Below are positions 27,611 through 35,109 of a stretch of DNA of 64,000 nt, one piece after another. The stretch's first letter is position 1. The number at the start of each line of letters is the position of its first letter. The DNA comes from Alistipes montrealensis. GTDB taxonomy: Bacteria > Bacteroidota > Bacteroidia > Bacteroidales > Rikenellaceae. The DNA is taken from contig NZ_JAGYXY010000001.1 in NCBI RefSeq assembly GCF_018362775.1, positions 449,126-513,125 on the forward strand. The letters are read 5' to 3'. The notes under the pieces were generated by a model. The model searched no databases. It had not been told where the DNA came from and was given only the letters and a program-made list of their open reading frames with translations. The position numbers and the translations under genes were made by a program.

Positions 27611-29146
27611 TTATTCTTTGATGAGTTTGTCGAATTCAGCGTTGATGTCGGTATGCGACAGGAAGTCGTAGAGTGTCTTGCGTCGCAGCGAATAGTAGTA
27701 ACTCCAGAAATCGGCCAGCGCCGAAACATAAGTCTGATTGGCCTGATCCTTCTCGGTCTGGGCCGTATTCATCTCCGTCACGGAAACCGTTCCCCGGCGG
27801 AAATTCTCCATCGCGATCGTATAGCGGCGTTCGGCAACCTCCCGGGCCCGGGCGGCCACAGCACACTGGTTGCGCTGGTTGTGGAATTGCTCGATCAGCG
27901 TATAAACCGTATGCCGGAAGTCGATTTCGTTCTGCTCGATCTGGTTGCGGACCATCTCGGCCTTGGCTTTGGCCATACGGACACGGCCTTTGCCCATACC
28001 CCAGTCGAAAATCGGGATCGAGAATTGCAGCCCGACGACCTCCTGGTCCAGCAGGTTCGAATAAGCCGTCCGGAACGTCTCCCCGGTCTGCGACAGGCCG
28101 AAGCGGGCGTTTATCGTCGCCGACGCACCCCGTTCGGCCTTGGCCTGGGCCACACCGGCCTCGGCATTGAGCGACTTGATCTCATTGCTGATATCGAACG
28201 ATGAATTTTCGAGCGCCTTGTTCAGGACGAGGACGTAATCGATCTCGATAGCCGGAATCCGGTCGTCGAGCACAGGATCGACATCGACATTCTCGTTATA
28301 ACGCAGGTAAGAGTTGAGTTTCATCTGCTGCTCGCGGACTGCCAGCGCCGTGTCGTTGATCGACAGGCTGTCGTTGAGCATGCGCAGTTGGAGTTGCAAC
28401 AGCTCGTCCTGCGTAATGCTGCCCAACCGGAGCCGCTGTTCGGCAATCGCATGCAGCGCCGTGGTGTTGGCGTAGTTCTTAACGGCAATGGCGTGCTTGG
28501 TTTTGGTGAGCAGCAGGTTGAAATAATAGTTCACGGCCTGGGTCGTGACATCTTCCATCGACTCGATGTAAGTACGCTTCGCCAGTTCGTACTCCTTCGG
28601 GGCGATTTTCTTGTTCCATTTGAATTTGTTGTAGGCAAAAAGCGGCTGCGTATAGGAAAGCGTGATCGGTTGGGAATAGTAGGACTTGGTTTCTTTGGGG
28701 GCAAACTGGTCCAGCCGGTTCAGCGACGAATAGAGTTGCAGGGTTCCGCCCGTCAGTGCGATGTTCTGACGGATGGAGATTCCCAGCGTATTTTGCAGGT
28801 TGTAGTTGTCCAGATAACGCAATTCGCCCGTATCGTAATCCTGCAACAGGCGCAGCGAACGGTCGAAACTCAGCACTTCGCCCGACAGGTTCAGCGACGG
28901 AAGCCGGCTGGCCTGAAACGACCGAAACGACCAATAGGACGAAAGGAACGTATATTTGGCGACCATCGCCGCAATGGACTGGTTCTGGGCGGCATAGATC
29001 GCTTCGTCGAGCGTCAGCCGGACGCGGATCGCCTCCGGCTGCGAAGGACGCGCTGCCGAAGAAAGCGGTTGCTGAGCCACAACCGACAAACTAATCCCTA
29101 TTCCAATCACCAAGGCAGCCGCCTTTCGCAAATGACTTGTTTTCAT
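27611..29146 (-). CDS. TolC-family outer-membrane efflux protein
   Basis: A 511-residue outer-membrane channel. The frame extends upstream, but ATG 29146 gives the signal peptide MKTSHLRKAAALVIGIGISL and lies 10 bases after the transglutaminase-like gene upstream. Two OEP repeats of long coiled-coil helices can be followed, for example ATINARFGLSQTGETF and the ending FRRGTVSVTEMNTAQTEKDQ. The family is the outer conduit for type I secretion and RND pumps. Here it opens the export block followed by the adaptor and two RND subunits. Confidence 0.94.
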   Translation of the reverse strand: MKTSHLRKAAALVIGIGISLSVVAQQPLSSAARPSQPEAIRVRLTLDEAIYAAQNQSIAAMVAKYTFLSSYWSFRSFQASRLPSLNLSGEVLSFDRSLRLLQDYDTGELRYLDNYNLQNTLGISIRQNIALTGGTLQLYSSLNRLDQFAPKETKSYYSQPITLSYTQPLFAYNKFKWNKKIAPKEYELAKRTYIESMEDVTTQAVNYYFNLLLTKTKHAIAVKNYANTTALHAIAEQRLRLGSITQDELLQLQLRMLNDSLSINDTALAVREQQMKLNSYLRYNENVDVDPVLDDRIPAIEIDYVLVLNKALENSSFDISNEIKSLNAEAGVAQAKAERGASATINARFGLSQTGETFRTAYSNLLDQEVVGLQFSIPIFDWGMGKGRVRMAKAKAEMVRNQIEQNEIDFRHTVYTLIEQFHNQRNQCAVAARAREVAERRYTIAMENFRRGTVSVTEMNTAQTEKDQANQTYVSALADFWSYYYSLRRKTLYDFLSHTDINAEFDKLIKE

Positions 29147-29156
29147 AAGTGTCCAA

Positions 29157-31088
29157 TTAATACCAAACAATTATTCCATTCTGATAAAGAAAAGGTCGGC
29201 TTTCTCTCCCCTTTGCATCACAAGCCAAATATAACAAGGCATCCTCCGGAACATTTTTAAAGTCTATCCAGGTGTGAAGGCCTGCACATTGGCGTCCGAT
29301 AACCGTCCAATCCCGGTTGCTCCAATAATATAGCGTATAATCATATCCCGGATAAATGTCATTGCCGTCGCCTCGGCGGACCCAGATAATTTTCGACACA
29401 TTAACCGGGCGATGGAAATCGAACCAGATATAATTATCAGGGCCCCGTAACGAAGCATAGGTCAAGGCATCGTCATCATCGATCCGGCCGACAACAGAAC
29501 AGGATTTTTCATCTACTGCCGTTGTAAACAGTTCTGCATCGAGCTTTTGGTCTCCATCATAAAAATGCAATTCTGCCATATCCAGCAATCCTCCATTCGT
29601 AGAACGAATCCGCCAATAGCGGAAAGCATCGGTACACGTTACCATTTCCGTTCCTGCAAAAACGAGTGTGTCCTTTGGTAATTCCAGAATTGTCCTGACG
29701 TTCCGAAATTCAGGATCGGCGGCAGCTTCTATAGCACCCCCAGAAAGATTCGGCTTAATATCAGCAAAATATTCATATATAGGATATTTACGATTCATTC
29801 GAATTGCCCGTCGATGAAGTGTATCGGGATGCATATACTTCACCTCACCATTATTTTGCAGAAAAAATGGCTCTCCGACAGGATGCATAGATCGCCACTC
29901 ATCATATGCAATCGGCATATATAACGCATCCCGGCCCACCCGTTCAAAGCATACCGTATTACCTTTACGCGTTCCCCAGCATACAGGAACCCAATTCTGA
30001 TCGTCAAATACGGCAAGATATATCGTCCCGTCCAGATCAAGGTCGTCATACAGCCGGCAAGACACGTCGTCAGTCCTCAGATAGGTTTCAGTCACATCCC
30101 GTGTAAAAAGACACGGCAATGCGTCTGGCATCCACCGATCCTTCTTTAGAATACGAACCACCTCTGGATTCGGAGAATAGGTTACCCGGAAAACTTTACT
30201 GACAGCCCGATCAATACAATGCGGAATACCGGGATTCGACCCATAAGCAGAAAATACCTCGTGTTGATGCCGATGGTTAACGACAGTCATCCAATAATGA
30301 TTTTTAGACCGGGCGGCCCAATTAGGTGTAAAGTCAATACAAACAGGAATACCTTTACTGCGCATAACCTGGACTGCGGCAATACAAGTTTCAGGACAAA
30401 GTCCCGTAGGCAGGTTCGTCACCGTAGAAGCTCGAAAAATCGGGCATGGATTTGGTTGGGCATAAAAATAAGGTTTACTGGCCTGCAGCACCGTGTTAAC
30501 ATCAGATGCTGCTATACGAGGGTTATCCTGCCACAACACACACTCATGTGTCCCCAACTTTCCGTCATAACGATCAGCCAAATCCGAACGCCAGTCAGTC
30601 AAAGGCTGCATGTCATAACATTTATACGGGAGGAGATATTCGCAGAACTCGTCGAAATCAAGCAATCCGGCCCAAGGTTTATTCCTCCATAAATCAAACG
30701 CCTGCTCAATATTACGGATCAAATAATCCGAGGAAACAGTTTGTATATCGAAATGAGTTCCGATCTGCGATTTGACCCGTAAATATTCGTCGGCAATAGC
30801 TGCTGTTAACGAATCGGGATCTCCATAGCAGGGAATCATCGAATCGATGCGGTCGTACATCGCTTCGATCGCTGCGTCGTAGGACCTGTGCAGCGGCATG
30901 TACCGAATCAGGTATTTCGCCGCACGCAGTTTCAGGGAATCCGCGCCGCTTCGATAATGGTCCAGCACTGCCTCCAATTCCGGTCGGTTATCCCCGGCAG
31001 CCCGGAGCGCCAGTCTCAACTCCCGCCGCTCGGTGTCGCAGGCGACAAAAAGTAGGATCCAACAGAAACAAGGCAAAAGACGGCGCAT
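29157..31088 (-). CDS. Transglutaminase-like lipoprotein with discoidin-like C-terminus, copy 3
   Basis: A 643-residue lipoprotein (lipobox LFVAC followed by DTERR), paralogous to copies 1 and 2 but more diverged. The N-terminal signature persists as AGDNRPELEAVLDHYR and LRAAKYLIRYMP. The core aligns with Cys231 (TGLCPETCIAAV), exactly 12 residues before the shared RSKG motif as in the other copies, and His264 (KNHYWMT). The C-terminus has IWVRRGDGNDIYPGYDY. Its middle section is less GC-rich than its two ends, which hints at recombination inside the gene. It links the peptide/thioredoxin block to the export block, with 10 bases to tolC. Confidence 0.82.
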   Translation of the reverse strand: MRRLLPCFCWILLFVACDTERRELRLALRAAGDNRPELEAVLDHYRSGADSLKLRAAKYLIRYMPLHRSYDAAIEAMYDRIDSMIPCYGDPDSLTAAIADEYLRVKSQIGTHFDIQTVSSDYLIRNIEQAFDLWRNKPWAGLLDFDEFCEYLLPYKCYDMQPLTDWRSDLADRYDGKLGTHECVLWQDNPRIAASDVNTVLQASKPYFYAQPNPCPIFRASTVTNLPTGLCPETCIAAVQVMRSKGIPVCIDFTPNWAARSKNHYWMTVVNHRHQHEVFSAYGSNPGIPHCIDRAVSKVFRVTYSPNPEVVRILKKDRWMPDALPCLFTRDVTETYLRTDDVSCRLYDDLDLDGTIYLAVFDDQNWVPVCWGTRKGNTVCFERVGRDALYMPIAYDEWRSMHPVGEPFFLQNNGEVKYMHPDTLHRRAIRMNRKYPIYEYFADIKPNLSGGAIEAAADPEFRNVRTILELPKDTLVFAGTEMVTCTDAFRYWRIRSTNGGLLDMAELHFYDGDQKLDAELFTTAVDEKSCSVVGRIDDDDALTYASLRGPDNYIWFDFHRPVNVSKIIWVRRGDGNDIYPGYDYTLYYWSNRDWTVIGRQCAGLHTWIDFKNVPEDALLYLACDAKGRESRPFLYQNGIIVWY

Positions 31089-31111
31089 CGTCCGGGATGG
31101 GTTAAGGGTTT

Positions 31112-31579
31112 CTAATTTTCGGTTCGGGGGCTGTTCGCGACAACACCCTGGATGGCAAAAGTTACGGGATTGGGATTGGCGCTGTGACGCACGGCGATTT
31201 TTTTGAAGAACGTTCCCGGCTGCTCGGCGGAAAACTGGATTTTGAATACGGTTTTTCCGCCGGGCGGAACGGGCTTTTTATCCCACACGACCTTAGTGCA
31301 ATGGCACGACGTATAAGCGTCGAGCAGCACGAGCGGCTTGTCCGACCGGTTCACGGCTTCCAGCGACAACTCGCGGCTTTCGCCGACAGGAATCTCGCCC
31401 AGGTCGACGACCGACTGACCGAATTTCAGCACATCGTCCGTTTCGACCGTGTTATTCTCCATATCCACAGTCTGCTCCAATGCAGCCATATTGGCTGCCG
31501 CCAACGTATCGGAAGGCTTCGGGGCGGTTCCGCAGGAGACGATGAAAAGCAAAGGTGCAAAAGTGCAGAAATGTTTCAT
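31112..31579 (-). CDS. DUF1573 lipoprotein
   Basis: A 155-residue lipoprotein. ATG 31579 is preferred over the upstream in-frame start because it gives the short signal MKHFCTFAPLLFIVSC and lies 7 bases after the preceding stop. The mature part is a single Ig-like DUF1573 domain: VVDLGEIPVGESRELSLEAV, YTSCHCTKVVWDKKP and FKKIAVRHSANPNP. The CHC pair at the domain centre is characteristic of the family. DUF1573 proteins often sit beside thioredoxin-like genes, as here. The function is unknown; a periplasmic chaperone or redox partner for the peptides upstream is a guess from context. Confidence 0.86.
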   Translation of the reverse strand: MKHFCTFAPLLFIVSCGTAPKPSDTLAAANMAALEQTVDMENNTVETDDVLKFGQSVVDLGEIPVGESRELSLEAVNRSDKPLVLLDAYTSCHCTKVVWDKKPVPPGGKTVFKIQFSAEQPGTFFKKIAVRHSANPNPVTFAIQGVVANSPRTEN

Positions 31580-31586
31580 TTTGCAA

Positions 31587-32186
31587 TTATTTTTCGGGAA
31601 CATAGACTCCGTCGTGAGCCAGCATGTTGTCTAAAGTCGATTTAAACAAGGACCACATCGCATTGCTGGCCAAAGGATTGCCGACTAAAACGATATGATT
31701 ATCTTTATCCAATAAAAAAATATGGTAACGCGTATCTTCCGGTAGCTTCGTATTTAACTGCTGAAATTCATCGTGCTTATCGATGTATATGGGATATGGC
31801 AAAGATTGAAGTTTCAAGTCTGTAATCAATGCCTTGTATTCCTGCGCTCTATCCCTAGGAGAGAAAATAATTATTGGTGAAAACTGATTTTCTACTTTTA
31901 ACGCAAAGATTTTGTCATAATCTCGAAGTCCCTTTATAACACACGATGTACATCTGTTTGCGGAAAAATACAATATCAACTTAACCGGATTCGTCAAGGT
32001 CTGTTTAAGAGAATCCGGCAATACAACACCATCCTGCACTATTTCCAAATCAGTTGGCAGACGTATAGCCTCTTTGCTAAAAGATTCTATTTCATTTTTT
32101 ATTCGCCATTGCGAACAACTGGCAATCAATATTACGAAGTTCAGTAATAGTATTTTTCGATATATAGGCTCAAATAATTTATGCAT
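31587..32186 (-). CDS. Thioredoxin-fold lipoprotein with CTSC motif
   Basis: A 199-residue lipoprotein (signal ending LIASC). The body looks like a thioredoxin/AhpC-TSA fold: a first strand LILYFSAN, then the possible active site R-C79-T-S-C82, a helix, PIIIFSPRD, a cis-Pro-like stretch LPYPIYIDKHDEF and a last strand HIFLLDKDNHIVLVGNP. The CxxC position fits a disulfide oxidoreductase. Base composition is AT-rich compared with the genes downstream. Lying between cysteine-containing peptide genes and DUF1573, it could handle disulfides in those peptides; this is an inference. Confidence 0.75.
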   Translation of the reverse strand: MHKLFEPIYRKILLLNFVILIASCSQWRIKNEIESFSKEAIRLPTDLEIVQDGVVLPDSLKQTLTNPVKLILYFSANRCTSCVIKGLRDYDKIFALKVENQFSPIIIFSPRDRAQEYKALITDLKLQSLPYPIYIDKHDEFQQLNTKLPEDTRYHIFLLDKDNHIVLVGNPLASNAMWSLFKSTLDNMLAHDGVYVPEK

Positions 32187-32201
32187 ATATCTAACCGTTA
32201 T

Positions 32202-33206
32202 TTAAATATCCCCGCTATTTTTCGGACCCATATAGTATCTTCCAATACTGGATTTTTTAAGATCAACAGCAAACAAAATATTATCATATATACAAATACT
32301 AGAATATAGGCTACCAGGTAATTGTAATATATTACAAAATACAATATCGCTGTTTATAAAAGAAAAAACGGCGACTTTATTTACAGTATATTTTACATTA
32401 TTATTTTTTTCTGCTAATAATATATATATATAATTGTCATATATATATACATCTTTTACCATTATAAAGAAACTCTTTTCTTTATTAATTTTTTCTTCTG
32501 CATATTTAAATTGGCGACCTACAAAATCAATATAACTATAATTTAACTCATTAACTTTTTCTAAGTTTCTATTGTATACCGATATTGTCGGATCGTTATT
32601 TGATACTGATATTATTTTATTCTTATAATTGAAATTAAAATAACTATTCCTATGCATCGTTTGAAGTATCGAACCATATTCTTTCTGAGCACCTTTCTGG
32701 ATAAAATAACCTTTGCGATTATCCATATATAATATGGCAAATAAACTATCGCGAGAACAATCTATTATGGAGTTATTACAATACGCAAATTTGTCAGATA
32801 CTCCGATAGGGCATTTACTGTAAGGTAATGTATGTATTGCGTGCCCGAACTTATTATACATTAAGAATCGTTCTTTTCCAGAATCTTTAATAACAATCGT
32901 ATCGTTATTAATCACAAATGATGATGGGAATAAGAATTCATTATAAGCTTTTCCTGATCGCCCAATGGTTTTAAGGTATTTTAAGTTTAAATCACTGACA
33001 ATAATAGTCCCGTGATGATTTTCTAAGATATATAAACTGTCATTATCGATATTCATATCTAAAACATCTGAAAAGAATAAACTATCATTATAGTTATCTA
33101 TTGAAATGTCTTCTATTAAATTTACGATCTCATATTTTGATATTTTTCCACAACTAAAATTTAGGAAAAATATACTTATCAATATAATCAAATTAGACTT
33201 TTTCAT
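32202..33206 (-). CDS. 6-bladed beta-propeller lipoprotein, AT-rich copy
   Basis: A 334-residue lipoprotein starting at ATG 33206 (MKKSNLIILISIFFLNFSC), which gives a clean lipobox; the frame continues upstream. Repeats such as LNLKYLKTIGRSGKAYNEFL, DTIVIKDSGKERFLMYN and NNDPTISVYNRN fit the NHL/6-bladed propeller proteins that accompany NVEALA genes in Bacteroidota. Base composition is extreme for the window: the 60 bases from 32341 are 25% G+C, against 60% for the 60 bases from 20341. That points to a recent origin elsewhere. It may bind the peptides, but the function is unknown. Confidence 0.78.
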   Translation of the reverse strand: MKKSNLIILISIFFLNFSCGKISKYEIVNLIEDISIDNYNDSLFFSDVLDMNIDNDSLYILENHHGTIIVSDLNLKYLKTIGRSGKAYNEFLFPSSFVINNDTIVIKDSGKERFLMYNKFGHAIHTLPYSKCPIGVSDKFAYCNNSIIDCSRDSLFAILYMDNRKGYFIQKGAQKEYGSILQTMHRNSYFNFNYKNKIISVSNNDPTISVYNRNLEKVNELNYSYIDFVGRQFKYAEEKINKEKSFFIMVKDVYIYDNYIYILLAEKNNNVKYTVNKVAVFSFINSDIVFCNILQLPGSLYSSICIYDNILFAVDLKKSSIGRYYMGPKNSGDI

Positions 33207-33309
33207 ACATATTTCCTTAAGTAATTTGGTTAAAGCCATAACTATCAAGCCTTAGATCAACCCCATTACATCTATTTAATTATCAATACATTACAATACA
33301 AAAGATGAA

Positions 33310-33358
33310 CTTAAAGGGAGATGTTTCACGAGAATCTCTGATTTAAAATCCCTTTAAG
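33310..33358 (-). promoter_or_regulatory. Inverted repeat between the NVEALA gene and the AT-rich propeller gene
   Basis: A perfect 10-bp inverted repeat, CTTAAAGGGA (33310-33319) with TCCCTTTAAG (33349-33358), with a 29-base loop. It starts about 28 bases after the NVEALA stop on the - strand. There is no clear U-tract, so it may be an mRNA-stabilising or attenuating structure that makes the peptide mRNA more abundant than the distal genes. The remaining ~100 bases to the next gene are AT-rich with no supported gene. Confidence 0.45.
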
Positions 33359-33385
33359 CCCATCTTCAGTACGAATTAACGAGTA

Positions 33386-33667
33386 TTAGCAATAAGATTT
33401 TGTCCCATCACACTCAACCCATCTTTCAGCCGCATTTCTACGGCATGATGACGACCCTGTACAACTAATATAATTCTGTGCAGGGCTTGCCATTGAACAA
33501 GCTAATGAAGCCGTGCAGCTATAGCCATCACCCTCAAACATCGCCAATGCCTCGACATTGGCACTCAGCAAATCAGATACATTTGTTTTGCTGTAAGCCG
33601 AATACCCGGTTACAGCAACGGCGGCCATCAATGCGACAGCCCCCGCGAGAAGAATTTTTTTCTTCAT
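33386..33667 (-). CDS. NVEALA-motif small exported peptide, six cysteines
   Basis: A 93-residue precursor of the Bacteroidota NVEALA family. A hydrophobic leader (residues 4-22, LLAGAVALMAAVAVTGYSA) is followed by SDLLSANVEALA, with the family motif at 37-42. The 51-residue tail has six Cys (51, 57, 69, 75, 86, 93) in SC.AS.AC.., ISC, SSC, VEC and the final C, an even number that would suit three disulfides. The last residue is Cys. The motif could be a processing or sorting site, after which the tail is released. The family function is unknown. A thioredoxin-like gene and a signal peptidase gene occur downstream in the same unit. Confidence 0.88.
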   Translation of the reverse strand: MKKKILLAGAVALMAAVAVTGYSAYSKTNVSDLLSANVEALAMFEGDGYSCTASLACSMASPAQNYISCTGSSSCRRNAAERWVECDGTKSYC

Positions 33668-33737
33668 TTTTGTAAATTTTAAAAGGTTAACTAATAAATA
33701 AGGCCATGCGTTATGGCTTCTCTATCCCAAACCGTAG

Positions 33738-34757
33738 TCACCGGTTCAAATCCAACCTGTAAATTAAAGAACGAGACGGGGTATGCGCCAATCCATACAA
33801 CAGACCTTGACTGTTGTCGAACCGAATCGCACTAAGGGCCTGCGAAACGTGGAAAGCTTCGATATAGTTGCCCGACCAATCGAAAGTGACCAGATAGTCA
33901 CAACTTTCCAACCCTAACCCCGCCTCGTTATATGTTTTTCCCGAGTAAATCGTATATATATATTCATCGCTGCACGTCACACCAAAGAACCCGTTGACAT
34001 TCGATTTCCGGATTGCCGCGACATGCATTTTCCCATCTGTCACTGGTGCAATATCCGGATAATGATATGCGATTCGGGCAATGCCAGCGATCGAATCCCC
34101 CTCTATCGCATTAATCTCGATAACCCCACAGTTGCTATTTACGCAGACAAAACGGGAACAATCCGGCTTCATAACTAATTTGCTATTGATATATGCCGTA
34201 GGCAATAATTCGTTCTCGATCTTGCGGTCCCCCTGCGGATACTCCCCGAAAAAACCTACCTGTCCGGATTTGAGGTTTACAAGCCGGTAGCGTCCTTCGG
34301 GATAAATTCCGGTAGAGATAACCCGGTCTCCATCGGTAATGCAGGTAACCAATCCTCCGGAAGGAAGTTGCCGCTGCGAAATGACATCCTGAACTACCGC
34401 CACCATCATATTCGTGTTACAATCCGCAACTACGATATGTCCGTTATCATCCAAAGCCGTAGCCGTAATCATTTCCCCGGGGCCCCGGCCACGCTTTATA
34501 ATACTGGTGTAAGAATCGTCGTTCAATCCGTAACGAACCAGCAGGTCTTCGCTGCCAGGACGCTGGGACAAAAGCCACAGGATACTGTCGGTCACGGCAA
34601 AGTCGGTTACACCGAATGCTTCAATCGAATCGAGGCACAAGAACTCCTCCATTGCGGCTTCGGGAGCCTTATCCAGATTCGCCAATGGATTTTCATCCGA
34701 AGAGCCTCCTCTGCATGCTACAAAACACAACAATATTATAAATAGGCTGGATTTCAT
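33738..34757 (-). CDS. BF3164-like 6-bladed beta-propeller lipoprotein
   Basis: A 339-residue lipoprotein (MKSSLFIILLCFVAC followed by RGGSSDENP). The repeats SIEAFGVTDFAVTDSILWLL, SIIKRGRGPGEM and HIVVADCNTNMMVAV, and the ending NSQGLLYGLAHTPSRSLIYR, match the TolB-like 6-bladed propeller lipoproteins found beside NVEALA genes. It starts 6 bases after the stop of the shorter NVEALA-like gene. Its base composition is intermediate between the AT-rich genes and the GC-rich export genes. It could be a binding partner or receptor for the peptides; this is not shown. Confidence 0.82.
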   Translation of the reverse strand: MKSSLFIILLCFVACRGGSSDENPLANLDKAPEAAMEEFLCLDSIEAFGVTDFAVTDSILWLLSQRPGSEDLLVRYGLNDDSYTSIIKRGRGPGEMITATALDDNGHIVVADCNTNMMVAVVQDVISQRQLPSGGLVTCITDGDRVISTGIYPEGRYRLVNLKSGQVGFFGEYPQGDRKIENELLPTAYINSKLVMKPDCSRFVCVNSNCGVIEINAIEGDSIAGIARIAYHYPDIAPVTDGKMHVAAIRKSNVNGFFGVTCSDEYIYTIYSGKTYNEAGLGLESCDYLVTFDWSGNYIEAFHVSQALSAIRFDNSQGLLYGLAHTPSRSLIYRLDLNR

Positions 34758-34763
34758 AGAGGA

Positions 34764-34979
34764 TTACTCAAAATATCTCATCCCGACGTGTATATAGCCA
34801 TTTTTTGGACAAAACCCCGGAGCATACACACACTCTAAACGTCCCGATTCATCTTGCCCTAAAGCATCTACATTCAAAAGTAGTAATTCCGATGTAGATT
34901 TTTTTTGCGTTACAATCAGATAACTCAATACAGATAATCCAATCAACAAACCACAAAATAAAATTTTAATCTTCTTCAT
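34764..34979 (-). CDS. NVEALA-like small exported peptide (variant motif NVDALG)
   Basis: A 71-residue precursor from ATG 34979 (MKKIKILFCGLLIGLSVLSY), with one hydrophobic leader and then ELLLLNVDALGQDE. The motif at 36-41 is a variant of NVEALA. The tail is short (about 30 residues) with two Cys (50 and 57: LECVYAPGFCPKNG). Unlike the other NVEALA gene it is AT-rich. It is the first gene of the 15-gene - strand unit and lies 37 bases from a TAnnTTTG box. An alternative upstream ATG adds four residues. Confidence 0.78.
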   Translation of the reverse strand: MKKIKILFCGLLIGLSVLSYLIVTQKKSTSELLLLNVDALGQDESGRLECVYAPGFCPKNGYIHVGMRYFE

Positions 34980-35008
34980 AGTATCGCCCATGTTTGGTTT
35001 GATGAGTC

Positions 35009-35016
35009 CAAAGTTA
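35009..35016 (-). promoter_or_regulatory. -7 box of the peptide/export unit (TAACTTTG)
   Basis: On the - strand TAACTTTG matches the Bacteroidota -7 consensus TAnnTTTG and lies about 30 bases before the start codon at 34979. No TTTG is found at the usual -33 spacing, so the promoter may need an activator, perhaps the divergently encoded response regulator. Confidence 0.5.
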
Positions 35017-35080
35017 CCTGCTCCCCGCGAAAGTTATGTTATTTATAAGTTATAAATATTTTTTTCAGTCGTTTTTTTGC

Positions 35081-35088
35081 TACTTTTG
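35081..35088 (+). promoter_or_regulatory. -7 box of the kinase/regulator operon (TACTTTTG)
   Basis: TACTTTTG fits TAnnTTTG and ends 21 bases before the kinase start codon at 35110. The -33 position reads ATTT, a weak match. It faces away from the peptide promoter about 65 bases away. Confidence 0.5.
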
Positions 35089-35109
35089 AAAGCGCTTTCC
35101 CCATGCAAA

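Noticed and set aside
33478..33675. + strand frame opposite the six-Cys NVEALA peptide
   Set aside because: The - strand frame has a leader, the NVEALA motif and patterned Cys residues, so the opposite frame is a shadow.
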